Shown here one piece after another: positions 9,078 to 17,656 of a stretch of 64,000 nt of DNA (positions within the stretch are counted from its first letter, which is position 1; every line of letters begins with the position of its first letter). Position numbers and translations under genes: made by a program. The DNA is from Scytonema hofmannii PCC 7110 (lineage in GTDB: Bacteria > Cyanobacteriota > Cyanobacteriia > Cyanobacteriales > Nostocaceae): the NCBI RefSeq assembly GCF_000346485.2, contig NZ_KQ976354.1, positions 830,512-894,511 of the forward strand. Reading direction: 5' to 3'. The notes beneath the pieces were generated by a model. That model was not told where the DNA came from and did no database searches. It saw only the letters and a program-made list of their open reading frames with translations.

Positions 9078-9518
9078 ATGAATCCAACTTTATTTCATCT
9101 TGCTTTTCCTGTCACAGATATTACCCAAGCAAAAACTTATTATGTAGATGGTTTGGGCTGTCTCCCCGGTCGGGAGAATCGCCATGCTCTCATTCTCAAG
9201 CTCTACGAGCATCAACTAGTAGCTCATGTTACTAAAGAAACACTCGTCCACCAACACAGTATATACCCCAGACATTTTGGCATAATTTTTACCGCAGTGG
9301 AAGATTGGGAAGATTTACTGCTAAGAGCGCAACAACAACAGCTACTTTTTCGCGAAGAACCCAAACACCGCTTTGTTGGTTCTCCTTTAGAACATCGCAC
9401 TTTCTTTTTAGAAGACCCTTTTTATAACTTGATGGAATTTAAGTATTACCGTTATTCTGAAGCGATTTTTGGGGATGCTGAATATACACAAATTGGCGAT
9501 CGCGTTGAACTGGAGTAG
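9078..9518 (+). CDS. VOC (glyoxalase/dioxygenase fold) family protein
   Basis: A 146-residue single-module VOC protein from ATG 9078; TTG 9066 is an alternative start. The fold shows in MNPTLFHLAFPVTDITQAKTYY at the N-terminus (candidate metal-ligand His), RHFGIIF in the middle and FFLEDPFYNLMEFKYY at the end (candidate ligand Glu). Substrate is unknown. Its last 80 bases overlap the 3' end of the convergent lipase gene. Confidence 0.8.
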   Translation: MNPTLFHLAFPVTDITQAKTYYVDGLGCLPGRENRHALILKLYEHQLVAHVTKETLVHQHSIYPRHFGIIFTAVEDWEDLLLRAQQQQLLFREEPKHRFVGSPLEHRTFFLEDPFYNLMEFKYYRYSEAIFGDAEYTQIGDRVELE

Positions 9519-10107
9519 CCAAGGCGTCTGCGACTGATGCTAAGCTTCTGATATCTGTCAGCATCCAAGCATGAGTTAAAACTGGGACAATTACATTTCG
9601 TCCCACGGGAAGACGCGAACTATTGGCAGGGACAATCATCAAATCGTATGGCGTCCATATAGATGTAAAATCTAGCTGTTTCAACATTGCAACATCCCGG
9701 TTTAAGTCCTGTAGAAAAGCACTGTCAGGACGCATTTGGATACAACCCAAGCCTTGGGTGCAAAAGGCTACCCACGTACCGTGATGTGGAGAGGAGATAG
9801 TGATGAACCGTTTTACGCGATTTATGCCACCCAGTTTCTGAATGTAATAACGACTGACGATACCCCCCATACTGAAGCCCACTAAATCTATAGGTTGTTC
9901 TGGGTCAAAAGTGGTGTCAATATAGTGAGCGACTTGCTTTGCCAAATCATCAAGACCAATTCGACCACTATTTGGTACCAAGTCTAGGTCGTACAACGTA
10001 AAACCCCTCTGTTTGAGGTAGGGAATCATTCTATCGAAAACTCGACCAGTATCAAAAATGCCATGTACCAGTACTACGGGGTTTTTCTGTTCTTCTATAC
10101 TAGTCAT
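9439..10107 (-). CDS. Lipase-like alpha/beta hydrolase
   Basis: A 222-residue alpha/beta hydrolase. VVLVHGIFDTG gives the oxyanion HG motif, GFSMGG the nucleophile elbow (Ser), SSPHHGTW is typical of triacylglycerol lipase/LipA-like members, and the acid and His are likely in TPYDLMIVP and LTHAWML. There is no signal peptide. It is convergent with the VOC gene, and the two coding 3' ends overlap by 80 bases including a HIP1-like GGCGATCGCG. Confidence 0.85.
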   Translation of the reverse strand: MTSIEEQKNPVVLVHGIFDTGRVFDRMIPYLKQRGFTLYDLDLVPNSGRIGLDDLAKQVAHYIDTTFDPEQPIDLVGFSMGGIVSRYYIQKLGGINRVKRFITISSPHHGTWVAFCTQGLGCIQMRPDSAFLQDLNRDVAMLKQLDFTSIWTPYDLMIVPANSSRLPVGRNVIVPVLTHAWMLTDIRSLASVADALATPVQRDRQFVYIQHPQKSLQNNGNT

Positions 10108-10530
10108 TTAATATTCCTAATTTTTCTAATTTAATCAAGAATGATTGCTACTTGACATATACAATATGACAGTCCCCCTAGTGGTTTGACAGTGACCAGT
10201 GACCAGTGACCAGTGACCAGTGACCAGTGACCAGTGACTATTAAGTTTTGTTAAGCAGTCTCTCAAAATCTTGCCTCTAGTTACAATAAAATTTAATAAT
10301 TAAGTCTGACTGTATACAGGTTACGAGTGCCTGAAAGCAAGAGCTCATAAGCATTAACCCCGTACTGTTACAACAACCTTATTGAGAAGTGAGCCTACGG
10401 AGGCTGTTACTCAGATTGGTTATACAGGCGACTGGCTTAATGATGTATGTCTTGATAAAACGTAACAATATTCCGTGATTTTTTAAGGATTGCGGTCAGA
10501 GACCAGGTATAAAAAGCAGGAGAAATTGTA
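10108..10530. other. Intergenic region with AGTGACC tandem repeat and long leader
   Basis: Bases 10191-10238 are tandem AGTGACC heptamers. The rest is the promoter and leader of the gene at 10531, with a short hairpin AGCCT-ACGG-AGGCT near 10392-10405 and a good Shine-Dalgarno (AGGAGA, 10518-10523). I found no coding frame or recognisable RNA. Confidence 0.6.
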
Positions 10531-11142
10531 ATGTTCGGTTTTATCAAAAATTTAATTGCCGGAATTTTGAATTTTTTCATCGGGCTGTTTGGCGGTAAAA
10601 AAAACGGCTACTATCTGGAGTTAGATGAAGCTGCTGAGGTAGCACAAGATGCAGCTAAAAAAGCAGTATCAAAGACTCAGGAAGTAGCACAAGATGCAGC
10701 TAAAAAAGCAGCATCAAAGACTCAGGAAGTAGCGCAATCAGTTGTATCAAAGACTCAGGAAGTAGCACAATCAGTTGTATCCAGCACAGAGAAAGAGGTA
10801 GAAACCGCAGCAGCGAAAGAAAAGAATGCTGCTAAACCTGTCGCTGCACAAGAAGAAGCGACACAGAATGGAGCAAAGATTGCTACAAAAGCTACTAAGG
10901 CAAAATCCGCTAAGGCAAAATCCGCTAAGGTAGAGTTAGTACAAACTTCCAATGGTGTAAGACCAGAACCCGTTCAACCAGCAAAAGCTGAAGCAGCAAA
11001 AAAAGTCATCAAAGAGCAACCAGCTGAAACAACTTTTGCACCAAAATATCTTGTACCTAACAATAGCAATGGTCGTAGGCGTCCTGGTGCGAACATGAAT
11101 CCTTTCTTAGATATGGCACGTCAGGTGAAACCTGCTAAGTAA
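10531..11142 (+). CDS. LEA/apolipoprotein-like amphipathic repeat protein with N-terminal hydrophobic helix
   Basis: A 203-residue protein. Residues 1-21 form a hydrophobic helix followed by GGKK. Residues about 34-90 are tandem 11-15-residue units of the type KTQEVAQDAAKKA, as in LEA group 3 or apolipoprotein helices. An Ala/Lys-rich region with a repeated KAKSA motif follows, ending in a basic NGRRRPGANMNPFLDMARQVKPAK tail. The DNA repeats too: a 45-bp unit is nearly duplicated at 10636-10725. It is monocistronic, with a good Shine-Dalgarno and a strong terminator. Possible membrane-surface or desiccation-stress role (inference only). Confidence 0.7.
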   Translation: MFGFIKNLIAGILNFFIGLFGGKKNGYYLELDEAAEVAQDAAKKAVSKTQEVAQDAAKKAASKTQEVAQSVVSKTQEVAQSVVSSTEKEVETAAAKEKNAAKPVAAQEEATQNGAKIATKATKAKSAKAKSAKVELVQTSNGVRPEPVQPAKAEAAKKVIKEQPAETTFAPKYLVPNNSNGRRRPGANMNPFLDMARQVKPAK

Positions 11143-11163
11143 TTAAGTTGGAGAAAACTTATT

Positions 11164-11200
11164 AAAACCCAGTTTCCCCGATCGAGAAACTGGGTTTTTT
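11164..11200 (+). terminator. Rho-independent terminator of the LEA-like gene
   Basis: A perfect 13-bp stem (11164-11176 with 11186-11198, core CCCAGTTTC/GAAACTGGG) followed by Ts. The A run on the left also lets it work toward the convergent TPR gene. Confidence 0.85.
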
Positions 11201-11248
11201 CCTTGAAAATGACAAATAACCCATGAACTTTAGTTGTGACGACTTACT

Positions 11249-12358
11249 TTATAAATGACTTCTAACATTCTGCAAAAAAACCAGACTACTATATAAGTGA
11301 AAAGCGGAGTCCCAATCAGTTGGTTCTCTGCGAAATAAATGAATATGAGATTGAATTTGATGTAGTAGCTCTGTTCGATCTAATGCTGTCTGTGCAAAAT
11401 GTGTAAACTCCGACCAAACTTCAACTTGTAGAAGCTTTTGGTCAATCCAACTCAACAAACTATTCCAATTCATTCTGATTGTACTGTGGCTGGTGCGATA
11501 AGCCGGGTACGGCTTGCGCTTCGCGACGGCAATTTCTATTCCTTGTTGGAAGTCATAGCCGTTGTCATGAAGTCGTAGAATAGAGCTTCTCCCAGGAAGA
11601 TGTAAATCGTAAAATTGAAAATAATCTTGAGTTTGAGTTTTGCGTTCCAATTTACCACGCACATTTCTGTCTACAACTTGTTCAAAAATGGGCAGAAGCC
11701 CCTGTACGCGTCCTCGGACTTCTGACCATTCAAAGTTAAGAGAACCAAGTTGATTTGAATCATTTTTGCAAACGACAGTTACACCTGAAGTAGATTGTTG
11801 GAAGTAACTGACTTGAAAAACTTTAATCTTTTGAATTTCAGAGAGTGTTGTCCAAAAACAGGGAATATTGGCATTGCGTAGCTGTTCGCCATAATATTTT
11901 AGCTCTCCTACTGCTCCTGTTCGGTATACCCGCCAACCGCGACTTGGTAGCATCAATCTTGCATTGTAAGCGTCAAGCTGCATAATCTGAGCAAATTTTT
12001 GTGCTGCTTGAGTTTTCAATTCATTGCCAATCGGTTCTAAGACTAAAACGCCTAGTTCTGTATTGCTAGCGTCAGATGTTGCTCTTGCTTTCGCTTGCTG
12101 TCGCTCCTCTTTTTCAATGTCTTCCAAGCGTTGTAAACCTTGACGTGCTTGTGTTAGTAACTTAGAGTTCGTTGTATCCCGCAGCAGTCGGCGATAGACT
12201 TTTTCTGCCTCTGTTTGCTTTCCAGTGGATTCATACAGCCTTCCCAAATAAAACTGCACCCAAGGATTATCTGGTGATTCTTTCAGTAACTGTTTAAGTA
12301 ATTTAGCAGCAGTAGGATAATCTTTACGCTCTAAAGCGGAAGCAATTTGCTCAAGCAT
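11249..12358 (-). CDS. Tetratricopeptide-repeat protein with cyanobacterial C-terminal domain
   Basis: A 369-residue protein. The N-terminal about 80 residues hold TPR-like helices (YPTAAKLLKQLLKESPDNPWVQFYLGRLYESTGKQTEAEKVYRRLL). A Glu/Lys/Gln/Arg coiled segment follows (about 80-95), then a long globular domain I do not recognise (ELGVLVLEPIGNELKTQAAQKFAQIMQLDAYNARL...). No membrane segments; probably cytoplasmic. A 25-bp dispersed repeat lies inside the coding region and encodes the AVAKRKPYPAYR stretch. Likely co-oriented with rsmE upstream. Confidence 0.7.
   Translation of the reverse strand: MLEQIASALERKDYPTAAKLLKQLLKESPDNPWVQFYLGRLYESTGKQTEAEKVYRRLLRDTTNSKLLTQARQGLQRLEDIEKEERQQAKARATSDASNTELGVLVLEPIGNELKTQAAQKFAQIMQLDAYNARLMLPSRGWRVYRTGAVGELKYYGEQLRNANIPCFWTTLSEIQKIKVFQVSYFQQSTSGVTVVCKNDSNQLGSLNFEWSEVRGRVQGLLPIFEQVVDRNVRGKLERKTQTQDYFQFYDLHLPGRSSILRLHDNGYDFQQGIEIAVAKRKPYPAYRTSHSTIRMNWNSLLSWIDQKLLQVEVWSEFTHFAQTALDRTELLHQIQSHIHLFRREPTDWDSAFHLYSSLVFLQNVRSHL
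11495..11519. repeat. 25-bp dispersed element inside the TPR gene
   Basis: This 25-mer beginning GCGATAAGCCGGGTACGG is identical to 57192-57216, which lies inside an unrelated SLH-domain gene. It contains the inverted core AAGCCG-GGTA-CGGCTT. Confidence 0.9.
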
Positions 12359-12361
12359 GGA

Positions 12362-12417
12362 TTTTAGATTTTAGATTTTGGATTTTGGATTTTGGATTTT
12401 GGATTTTGGATTTTGCG
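12362..12417. repeat. STRR of TTTTGGA heptamers
   Basis: About eight ATTTTGG units just upstream of the TPR gene start. The same family occurs at 51240-51276 (inside rsmG) and 55436-55463. Confidence 0.9.
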
Positions 12418-12478
12418 GAAAGTTGAGTTAATCGCTTGCAGTGAGTCCGGTACCAATACTACTTGGATAAGGCAGTAG

Positions 12479-12529
12479 GGTGGGCATTGCCCACCATTCA
12501 ATATTGGTGGGCAATGCCCACCAATATTG
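12479..12529. repeat. Adjacent palindromes between rsmE and the TPR gene
   Basis: A 17-bp palindrome (GGTGGGCATTGCCCACC, 12479-12495) followed by a perfect 31-bp palindrome with 15-bp arms CAATATTGGTGGGCA and a one-base centre (12499-12529). Both share the TGGGCA/TGCCCA core. Candidate terminator-like structure after rsmE or a dispersed palindromic repeat. Confidence 0.8.
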
Positions 12530-12553
12530 ATGGTAAGTTTTAGCGCGAAATTA

Positions 12554-13294
12554 TTATTTATAGTTCCCAAATTTCTCAGATTCTAACTCAGCTACGACAA
12601 TAGATAAGGCAACAATTGGAGCTGTGACTGCTCTAAGAATGCGACGCCCAAGCGAAACAGTTTGAAATCCGGCGTCAGTAGCGCACTCTACTTCTTTTTG
12701 CGTCCATCCTCCCTCCGGTCCCACTGCAATGACAATTGTTCTTTGTCCGTTATCATTTGTGATTTGTCCTATATCTTGCAAGCAATCTCGCAAATGAGGA
12801 GAGTTACCACGAGCAACACAGATGTATTGCTGATCGTTTGCAGATGACAAAGCTGTGCTGAAGGAGACAGGTTCCAAGATAGTCGGGACAAAAGAACGTT
12901 CTGATTGTTCTGCCGCTTCTTGTGCAATTCGTTGCCATCTTTCAAGTTTCTGCGGGCTTGGTTTAAGTAGAGTTCGTTCGCTCATCACTGGCGCAATGAT
13001 AGCAACCCCTAACTCAGTACAACAACGTACCACATCATCAAATGTATTACCTTTGGGCAAAGCGAGTATCAGTGTTATGGTTGCTCTTAATTCGGTTTGT
13101 ACTACCATTGGTTCTAAAACCTGCGCGTTGTCCCCTTCTAACTGCGCCAGCCACCATTGTCCCATTCCATCCATTGCAATAAAGCGATCGCCTGTACGCA
13201 AGCGTAAAACCCGCCCCAGATAATGCTGTTGTTGGGGTGTGAGCAAAATTTGCCCTTGTTGGAGTTGGGATGGTGCGATCGCAATTCTTTGCAT
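12554..13294 (-). CDS. rsmE: 16S rRNA (uracil(1498)-N3)-methyltransferase
   Basis: A 246-residue SPOUT-class methyltransferase of normal family length. An N-terminal PUA-like part (QQHYLGRVLRLRTGDRFIAMDG) is followed by the knotted SAM-binding domain with VAVGPEGGWTQKEVE and SLGRRILRAVTAPIVAL. The usual E-T-A near the end of the knot reads V-T-A. It methylates U1498 of 16S rRNA in the assembled 30S subunit. The upstream region is a long STRR block. Confidence 0.93.
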   Translation of the reverse strand: MQRIAIAPSQLQQGQILLTPQQQHYLGRVLRLRTGDRFIAMDGMGQWWLAQLEGDNAQVLEPMVVQTELRATITLILALPKGNTFDDVVRCCTELGVAIIAPVMSERTLLKPSPQKLERWQRIAQEAAEQSERSFVPTILEPVSFSTALSSANDQQYICVARGNSPHLRDCLQDIGQITNDNGQRTIVIAVGPEGGWTQKEVECATDAGFQTVSLGRRILRAVTAPIVALSIVVAELESEKFGNYK

Positions 13295-13296
13295 TT

Positions 13297-13396
13297 GTTA
13301 GTTGTTAGTGGTTAGTTGTTAGTGGTTAGTTGTTAGTGGTCACTGGTCACTGATTACTGGTCACTGGTCACTGGTCACTGATTACTGATTACTGGT
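13297..13396. repeat. Composite STRR (TTAGTTG/TTAGTGG and GGTCACT/GATTACT heptamers)
   Basis: About 100 bp of two heptamer families back to back, filling the space between divergent rsmE and the AstE-like gene. Confidence 0.9.
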
Positions 13397-13427
13397 TTAA
13401 TTTAATTGGTCACCCCTAAGTACTGTC

Positions 13428-14585
13428 ATGCTTCCAAACATTGAAACAATTCCGCAGCGCCATATGGCTTCAGGTGATGTGCTCTCCTTTCAAGTCTATA
13501 AATTTATTGGTGCTCATCCCGGCAAAAAAGTTTATATTCAATCTAATTTACATGGTGCGGAAATTGTTGGCAATGCCGTTATTCACCAGCTTATTGAATT
13601 TTTGCTATCCATAAACAACACCGATCTAACTGGACAAATTTGGCTGGTTCCTGTTTGTAATTCTATGAGCACAAATCAGCGATCGCACTTTTTTTCTTCA
13701 GGTCGTTACTGTATTTCTGAAGCTAAAGATTGGAACCGTATCTTTTGGGATTATGAGAAGTTTACTAACAATTTAAGGGAATTTGCCCAATCTCAAATTC
13801 ATCTTAATCCAGAAGTAGTGAGGAAAAATTATCTAAATGCTATTGAGCAGAAATTTACGGGTCTTTTAGAAAAAATCAACTCTTCTAGTAGCGTCCCTTA
13901 TACAGAAAAATTTCGTTACAAATTGCAATCTCTGAGTATAGATGCTGATTTTCTAATTGACTTACACAGCCACACAACTCAAGGATTAAACTATGTGTAT
14001 TACTTCCGCGATCGAGAAGAAAGTGCAAAATCTTTTTTACTTCCACTAGGAATTTTACTAGATGAATATGATGGAAATGCTTTTGATGAAGCGTTTATCA
14101 AACCTTGGTTAGCCCTGGAAAAATCTTTCAAAGAACTTGGAAGGGAAATCAGATTTGATGTGGAAGCTTGGACACTAGAACTTGGAACGGGAATGCAGAT
14201 GAATCCTGATTCAGTCGAGAAAGGAGTTAGGGGCATAAAAAATTATTTAGTACAGAAAGGAGTGTTGCAAACTTCTGATCTTCCTGTAAAAGGAGCTTTA
14301 TTACAAAGCGCATCCCATGAGATGAGTTTTAGCAGAAGAAGCCAAGCCAAAAAATATCATGCTCCAACAGGTGGAATGATTCAATCAAAAGTTGACTTGG
14401 GGAGTTCAGTAAAGGCCGGAGATAGGGTGTATCAAATTTTGCAATTTAATAAAGAAGGCAAATTACCTACTGTCATTGATGTCTTTGCCGAACAAGACGG
14501 GCTGATTTACGATTCTTCAACCAATCACGCCGTTAATGAAGGTGAGTTTGTACTGGGTCTGATTTCAGTGACCAGCGATCAGTGA
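13428..14585 (+). CDS. Succinylglutamate desuccinylase/aspartoacylase (AstE/AspA) family hydrolase
   Basis: A 385-residue zinc carboxypeptidase-fold hydrolase. The metal motif is H42-G-A-E45, with the third ligand His in LIDLHSHT and the catalytic Glu probably in WTLELGTG. The C-terminal about 70 residues (HAPTGGMIQSKVDLGSSVKAGDRVYQI) form a biotinyl/lipoyl-like barrel seen in this family. The substrate is probably an N-acyl amino acid or related amide (inference). The last codons, VTSDQ and the stop, are encoded by the AGTGACC repeat that begins inside the gene. Confidence 0.82.
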   Translation: MLPNIETIPQRHMASGDVLSFQVYKFIGAHPGKKVYIQSNLHGAEIVGNAVIHQLIEFLLSINNTDLTGQIWLVPVCNSMSTNQRSHFFSSGRYCISEAKDWNRIFWDYEKFTNNLREFAQSQIHLNPEVVRKNYLNAIEQKFTGLLEKINSSSSVPYTEKFRYKLQSLSIDADFLIDLHSHTTQGLNYVYYFRDREESAKSFLLPLGILLDEYDGNAFDEAFIKPWLALEKSFKELGREIRFDVEAWTLELGTGMQMNPDSVEKGVRGIKNYLVQKGVLQTSDLPVKGALLQSASHEMSFSRRSQAKKYHAPTGGMIQSKVDLGSSVKAGDRVYQILQFNKEGKLPTVIDVFAEQDGLIYDSSTNHAVNEGEFVLGLISVTSDQ

Positions 14586-14673
14586 CCAGTGACCAGCGAT
14601 CAGTGACCAGTAACCAGTGACCAGTGACCAGTAACCAGTGACCAATGACAAATGACAAATGACAAATGACAAC
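14566..14673. repeat. STRR AGTGACC/AGCGATC/ATGACAA block overlapping a gene end
   Basis: About 108 bp of tandem AGTGACC variants, later drifting to AATGACA units. The first 20 bases are coding and supply the stop codon of the AstE-like gene. Confidence 0.9.
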
Positions 14674-14804
14674 TAAGGATTGTTAAACTTTAAGCAAAGG
14701 CGCAAAGGCAATTAAGAGAGTTGCCAGGGTGATTTTATGTTCTTTCTGCATTTGCAACAAAACTTAGGAATTCTTAATGTACAAGATGAGGGTGGAGCCA
14801 AAGA

Positions 14805-15761
14805 GTGAATAGTAGTGATAATAACATCTTCTCTAATCCAGGAGAAATGATGATTCCACAGGCTCCTCCTGGATTTAAGTCGGGTTTTATTGGCATTATT
14901 GGTCGCCCTAATGTCGGTAAATCTACGCTGATGAATCACTTAGTAGGACAAAAAATTGCCATTACATCACCAGTCGCACAGACAACACGCAATCGGTTGC
15001 GAGGCATTTTAACGACACCAGAAGCACAGTTAATCTTTGTGGATACACCAGGAATTCATAAACCTCATCATCAATTGGGAGAGGTGTTGGTGCAAAATGC
15101 CAAAATAGCAATTGAATCGGTGGATATTGTACTGTTTGTCGTGGATGGCTCTTCAGTCTGTGGAACAGGCGATCTGTATATTTCCGAGCTACTCAATCGC
15201 ATTCAAACACCAGTGATATTGGGTTTGAACAAAATTGATCGACAACCAGAAGAGTTTCAACAAATAGATGGGAGTTACGCTCAATTAGCTAAGTCGCTTC
15301 AATGGCAAACGGTAAAATTCTCAGCTAAGACAGGTACGGGATTGTCGGAACTGCAAGGGTTACTAATTGAACAATTAGAGCCAGGACCGATGTACTATCC
15401 ACCTGACCTAGTAACTGACCAACCAGAACGCTTTATCATGGGGGAGTTAATACGAGAACAAATTTTACTGTTAACTCGTGAAGAAGTTCCTCATTCAGTA
15501 GCGATCGCAATAGATATGGTAGAGGAAACTCCGACTATTACCCGCGTATTTGCTACCATACACGTAGAACGCGATTCCCAAAAAGGCATTCTCATTGGTA
15601 AAGGTGGAGCCATGTTAAAAGCAATTGGTAGTGCTGCTCGCGAGCAAATCCAAAAGTTAATTGCTGGTAAAGTTTACCTAGAGCTATTTGTCAAAGTGCA
15701 ACCAAAATGGCGTCATTCTCGGGTGCGATTGGCAGACTTGGGGTATCGCGTAGAGGAGTAA
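14805..15761 (+). CDS. era: GTPase Era
   Basis: A 318-residue protein with all G boxes: GRPNVGKST (G1), a Thr-rich switch I, DTPGIH (G3), NKID (G4) and SAK (G5). The C-terminal KH domain follows (VERDSQKGILIGKGGAMLKAIG). It binds the 3' end of 16S rRNA and helps 30S maturation. The first in-frame start is GTG 14805; ATG 14847 or 14850 would remove a non-conserved 14-residue leader and is equally possible. Confidence 0.95.
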   Translation: MNSSDNNIFSNPGEMMIPQAPPGFKSGFIGIIGRPNVGKSTLMNHLVGQKIAITSPVAQTTRNRLRGILTTPEAQLIFVDTPGIHKPHHQLGEVLVQNAKIAIESVDIVLFVVDGSSVCGTGDLYISELLNRIQTPVILGLNKIDRQPEEFQQIDGSYAQLAKSLQWQTVKFSAKTGTGLSELQGLLIEQLEPGPMYYPPDLVTDQPERFIMGELIREQILLLTREEVPHSVAIAIDMVEETPTITRVFATIHVERDSQKGILIGKGGAMLKAIGSAAREQIQKLIAGKVYLELFVKVQPKWRHSRVRLADLGYRVEE

Positions 15762-15765
15762 AAGT

Positions 15766-15854
15766 GGCTAATGATTAATGGCTAATAGCTAATGGTAAGA
15801 AAGCAATTAGCTATTAACAATTAGCACCTAACAACTAACAACTAACAACTAACA
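15766..15854. repeat. Degenerate TTAGCTAATGG repeats grading into AACTAAC tandem repeats
   Basis: Short repeats of AATGGCTAATAG type become an ACAACTA heptamer array that runs straight into the ATG of the response regulator at 15855, leaving no Shine-Dalgarno. Confidence 0.8.
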
Positions 15855-16532
15855 ATGTCTTTAGAAAGTACCTTTCTCCTAAATTTGCCAGCCGATGCTT
15901 CTCCGGTACGAGTTCTCATTGTGGAAGATGACCCAATGATGCAACTCGGACTCGAACAATCACTCATGGCTCATCCCCAATTAGAAATTGTCGGACAGGC
16001 GGAAGATGGTTATTTGGGCGTGCAAGCAGCACTCAAACTCAAACCAGATTTGGTAGTTATGGACATTGGTTTGCCACGTTTAGATGGAATTGCAGCAACA
16101 CAGCAAATAAAAGCAGCACTTCCAGAAACTCATGTCGTGATGCTAACGTCTCACAAAACAGACACAGAAATTGTTGCTGCTTTATCCAGTGGTGCAGATG
16201 CATATTGTATCAAAGGAGCAAGTGTGGAACGGTTGTTAAGTGCGATCGCAGCTGCTGTTGAAGGAGCAACTTACCTCGATCCCCAAATTGCTAGACGAGT
16301 TATTGAAAATCTTAAACCACCTACTGCTAGTGGAAATACAGCCAATCTATCTCAGCGCGAGTTAGAAGTGTTGACGCTGATGGTAGAAGGATATAGCAAT
16401 CCAGAGATTGCTGAAAAACTTTATCTCAGTCCCAACACTATCAAAACTCACGTTCGCGGAATTATGAATAAACTTTCTGTTGATGACCGCGTACAAGCAG
16501 CCGTTGTGGCTTTGCGTTCTGGGCTTGTTTGA
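15855..16532 (+). CDS. NarL/LuxR-type response regulator
   Basis: A 225-residue two-domain regulator. The receiver domain (about 18-135) has acidic residues in VEDDPMM, the phosphoacceptor Asp70 in LVVMDIGLP, the Thr/Ser in MLTSHK and Lys in CIKGAS. The LuxR HTH domain (about 160-222) reads LSQRELEVLTLMVEGYSNPEIAEKLYLSPNTIKTHVRGIMNKL. No histidine kinase gene is adjacent. Its leader is made of AACTAAC heptamers, so translation may be weakly initiated or start without a leader motif. Confidence 0.92.
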   Translation: MSLESTFLLNLPADASPVRVLIVEDDPMMQLGLEQSLMAHPQLEIVGQAEDGYLGVQAALKLKPDLVVMDIGLPRLDGIAATQQIKAALPETHVVMLTSHKTDTEIVAALSSGADAYCIKGASVERLLSAIAAAVEGATYLDPQIARRVIENLKPPTASGNTANLSQRELEVLTLMVEGYSNPEIAEKLYLSPNTIKTHVRGIMNKLSVDDRVQAAVVALRSGLV

Positions 16533-16612
16533 TTTCCGGGGAACTTCTCAATTTCTCGAAAAATCAAGCCAAGCCTCTTATTCTAGTACGCTCTTCTATT
16601 GACACACTACTG

Positions 16613-16921
16613 ATGGTCTTTACAGTGGAAATACTTGTTTACTGTAAATATTTCAACTTCAAAAATCCATTAGAGACACCCAAGATTGAGACATTTACTG
16701 TGAATTTACCTCAAATTCCACAAGTCGGTCACACAATCGTGGTGGAGAGAATGTCACCAAACAAACAATTTGTCATTATTTTTGAGTACGTAGTTACAGC
16801 AGTACAGTTAAATGCGTCAAAGGTATCTACCAATTCTCCCGATGCTAGAGTCAATGCATTTTTGAACCATTGCTGGGAGGGAACATCAAGTTTTAAAGTC
16901 ACGAATTTTTTAGAACAGTGA
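16613..16921 (+). CDS. Hypothetical protein (about 102 residues)
   Basis: I do not recognise this protein. From ATG 16613 it begins MVFTVEILVYCKYF and has an alternating polar/hydrophobic pattern (VGHTIVVER, QFVIIFEYVVTAV) suggesting a small beta-rich domain. A TTG start at 16529, overlapping the end of the response regulator gene, would add 28 residues. The stop codon is the TGA of an AGTGACC repeat (FLEQ then stop). Confidence 0.5.
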   Translation: MVFTVEILVYCKYFNFKNPLETPKIETFTVNLPQIPQVGHTIVVERMSPNKQFVIIFEYVVTAVQLNASKVSTNSPDARVNAFLNHCWEGTSSFKVTNFLEQ

Positions 16922-16945
16922 CCAGTAATCAGTGACCAGTGACCA
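16915..16945. repeat. Short AGTGACC STRR at a gene end
   Basis: Units AGTGACC, AGTAATC, AGTGACC, AGTGACC, AATG. The first unit supplies the stop of the gene at 16613-16921, and the array lies between that gene and convergent livF. Confidence 0.8.
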
Positions 16946-16948
16946 ATG

Positions 16949-17650
16949 TTAAAAAAATAACTCTTTTAGTTTTTGTTGATTTTCCTGAAGTTCTTTGGGG
17001 CTTCCTTCAAACGAAACTTTCCCCAGTTTTAATGAATAAACGCGATCGCAAATTTCTAATACTTCCCGAACTCGTTGTTCTACAACTAAAATAGTGGTGC
17101 CAAAGATCTGGTTGATTTCGACGATCTTCTCGAATAACATACTTAATACTGTCGGCGCTAATCCCAACGACGGCTCATCCAACATTAAAAATTGTGGATT
17201 GGGGATAAGCGCACGAGCTATTGCTAACATCTGCTGCTGTCCACCACTAAGTTTACCTGCTTTGTGGTATGTTCTTTCTCTTAATGCTGGAAAAATATCT
17301 AAAACAGTCTCAGTTCGTTGTTTGAATCTCACAGGGGATAAATGGTGTCCGCCGATCCTCAAATTTTCTAAAACAGTAAGTTCATTAAACACTCGGCTTC
17401 CTTGTGGCGCAAATGCAAGTCTACAAGTTGTCATTTGAGCTGGGTGTAAACCATTGAGTCGTTTGTTGTTGAAAACAACTTCTCCATTCCAAATAGGAGT
17501 TAAACCATAGATAGCTTTTAGTGTTGTAGACTTACCAGATCCGTTTGGTCCAATAATAGCAACAATTTCACCCAATTCTACGCTAATGGATACACCAAAA
17601 AGAATTTGCTTTTTGCCATAACCTGTTTCTAAGGACTTGAGAGTTAACAT
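16949..17650 (-). CDS. livF: Branched-chain/neutral amino-acid-type ABC transporter ATPase LivF (system 1)
   Basis: A 233-residue ABC ATPase of the LivF type: Walker A GPNGSGKST, signature LSGGQQQMLAIARAL, Walker B FLMLDEPSLGLAP and H-loop-region VVEQRV. It is the last gene of a five-gene minus-strand operon, starting 6 bases after livG. It powers import of the ligand bound by the protein at 20164-21315. The substrate is unresolved: amino acids are usual for the family, and amides or urea are possible. Confidence 0.9.
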   Translation of the reverse strand: MLTLKSLETGYGKKQILFGVSISVELGEIVAIIGPNGSGKSTTLKAIYGLTPIWNGEVVFNNKRLNGLHPAQMTTCRLAFAPQGSRVFNELTVLENLRIGGHHLSPVRFKQRTETVLDIFPALRERTYHKAGKLSGGQQQMLAIARALIPNPQFLMLDEPSLGLAPTVLSMLFEKIVEINQIFGTTILVVEQRVREVLEICDRVYSLKLGKVSFEGSPKELQENQQKLKELFF

Positions 17651-17656
17651 AAATTT

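Noticed and set aside
12364..12570. A 68-codon minus-strand frame between rsmE and the TPR gene
   Set aside because: It is made of the long palindromes and TTTTGGA repeats (NPKSKIQNPKSKI) and overlaps the rsmE end.
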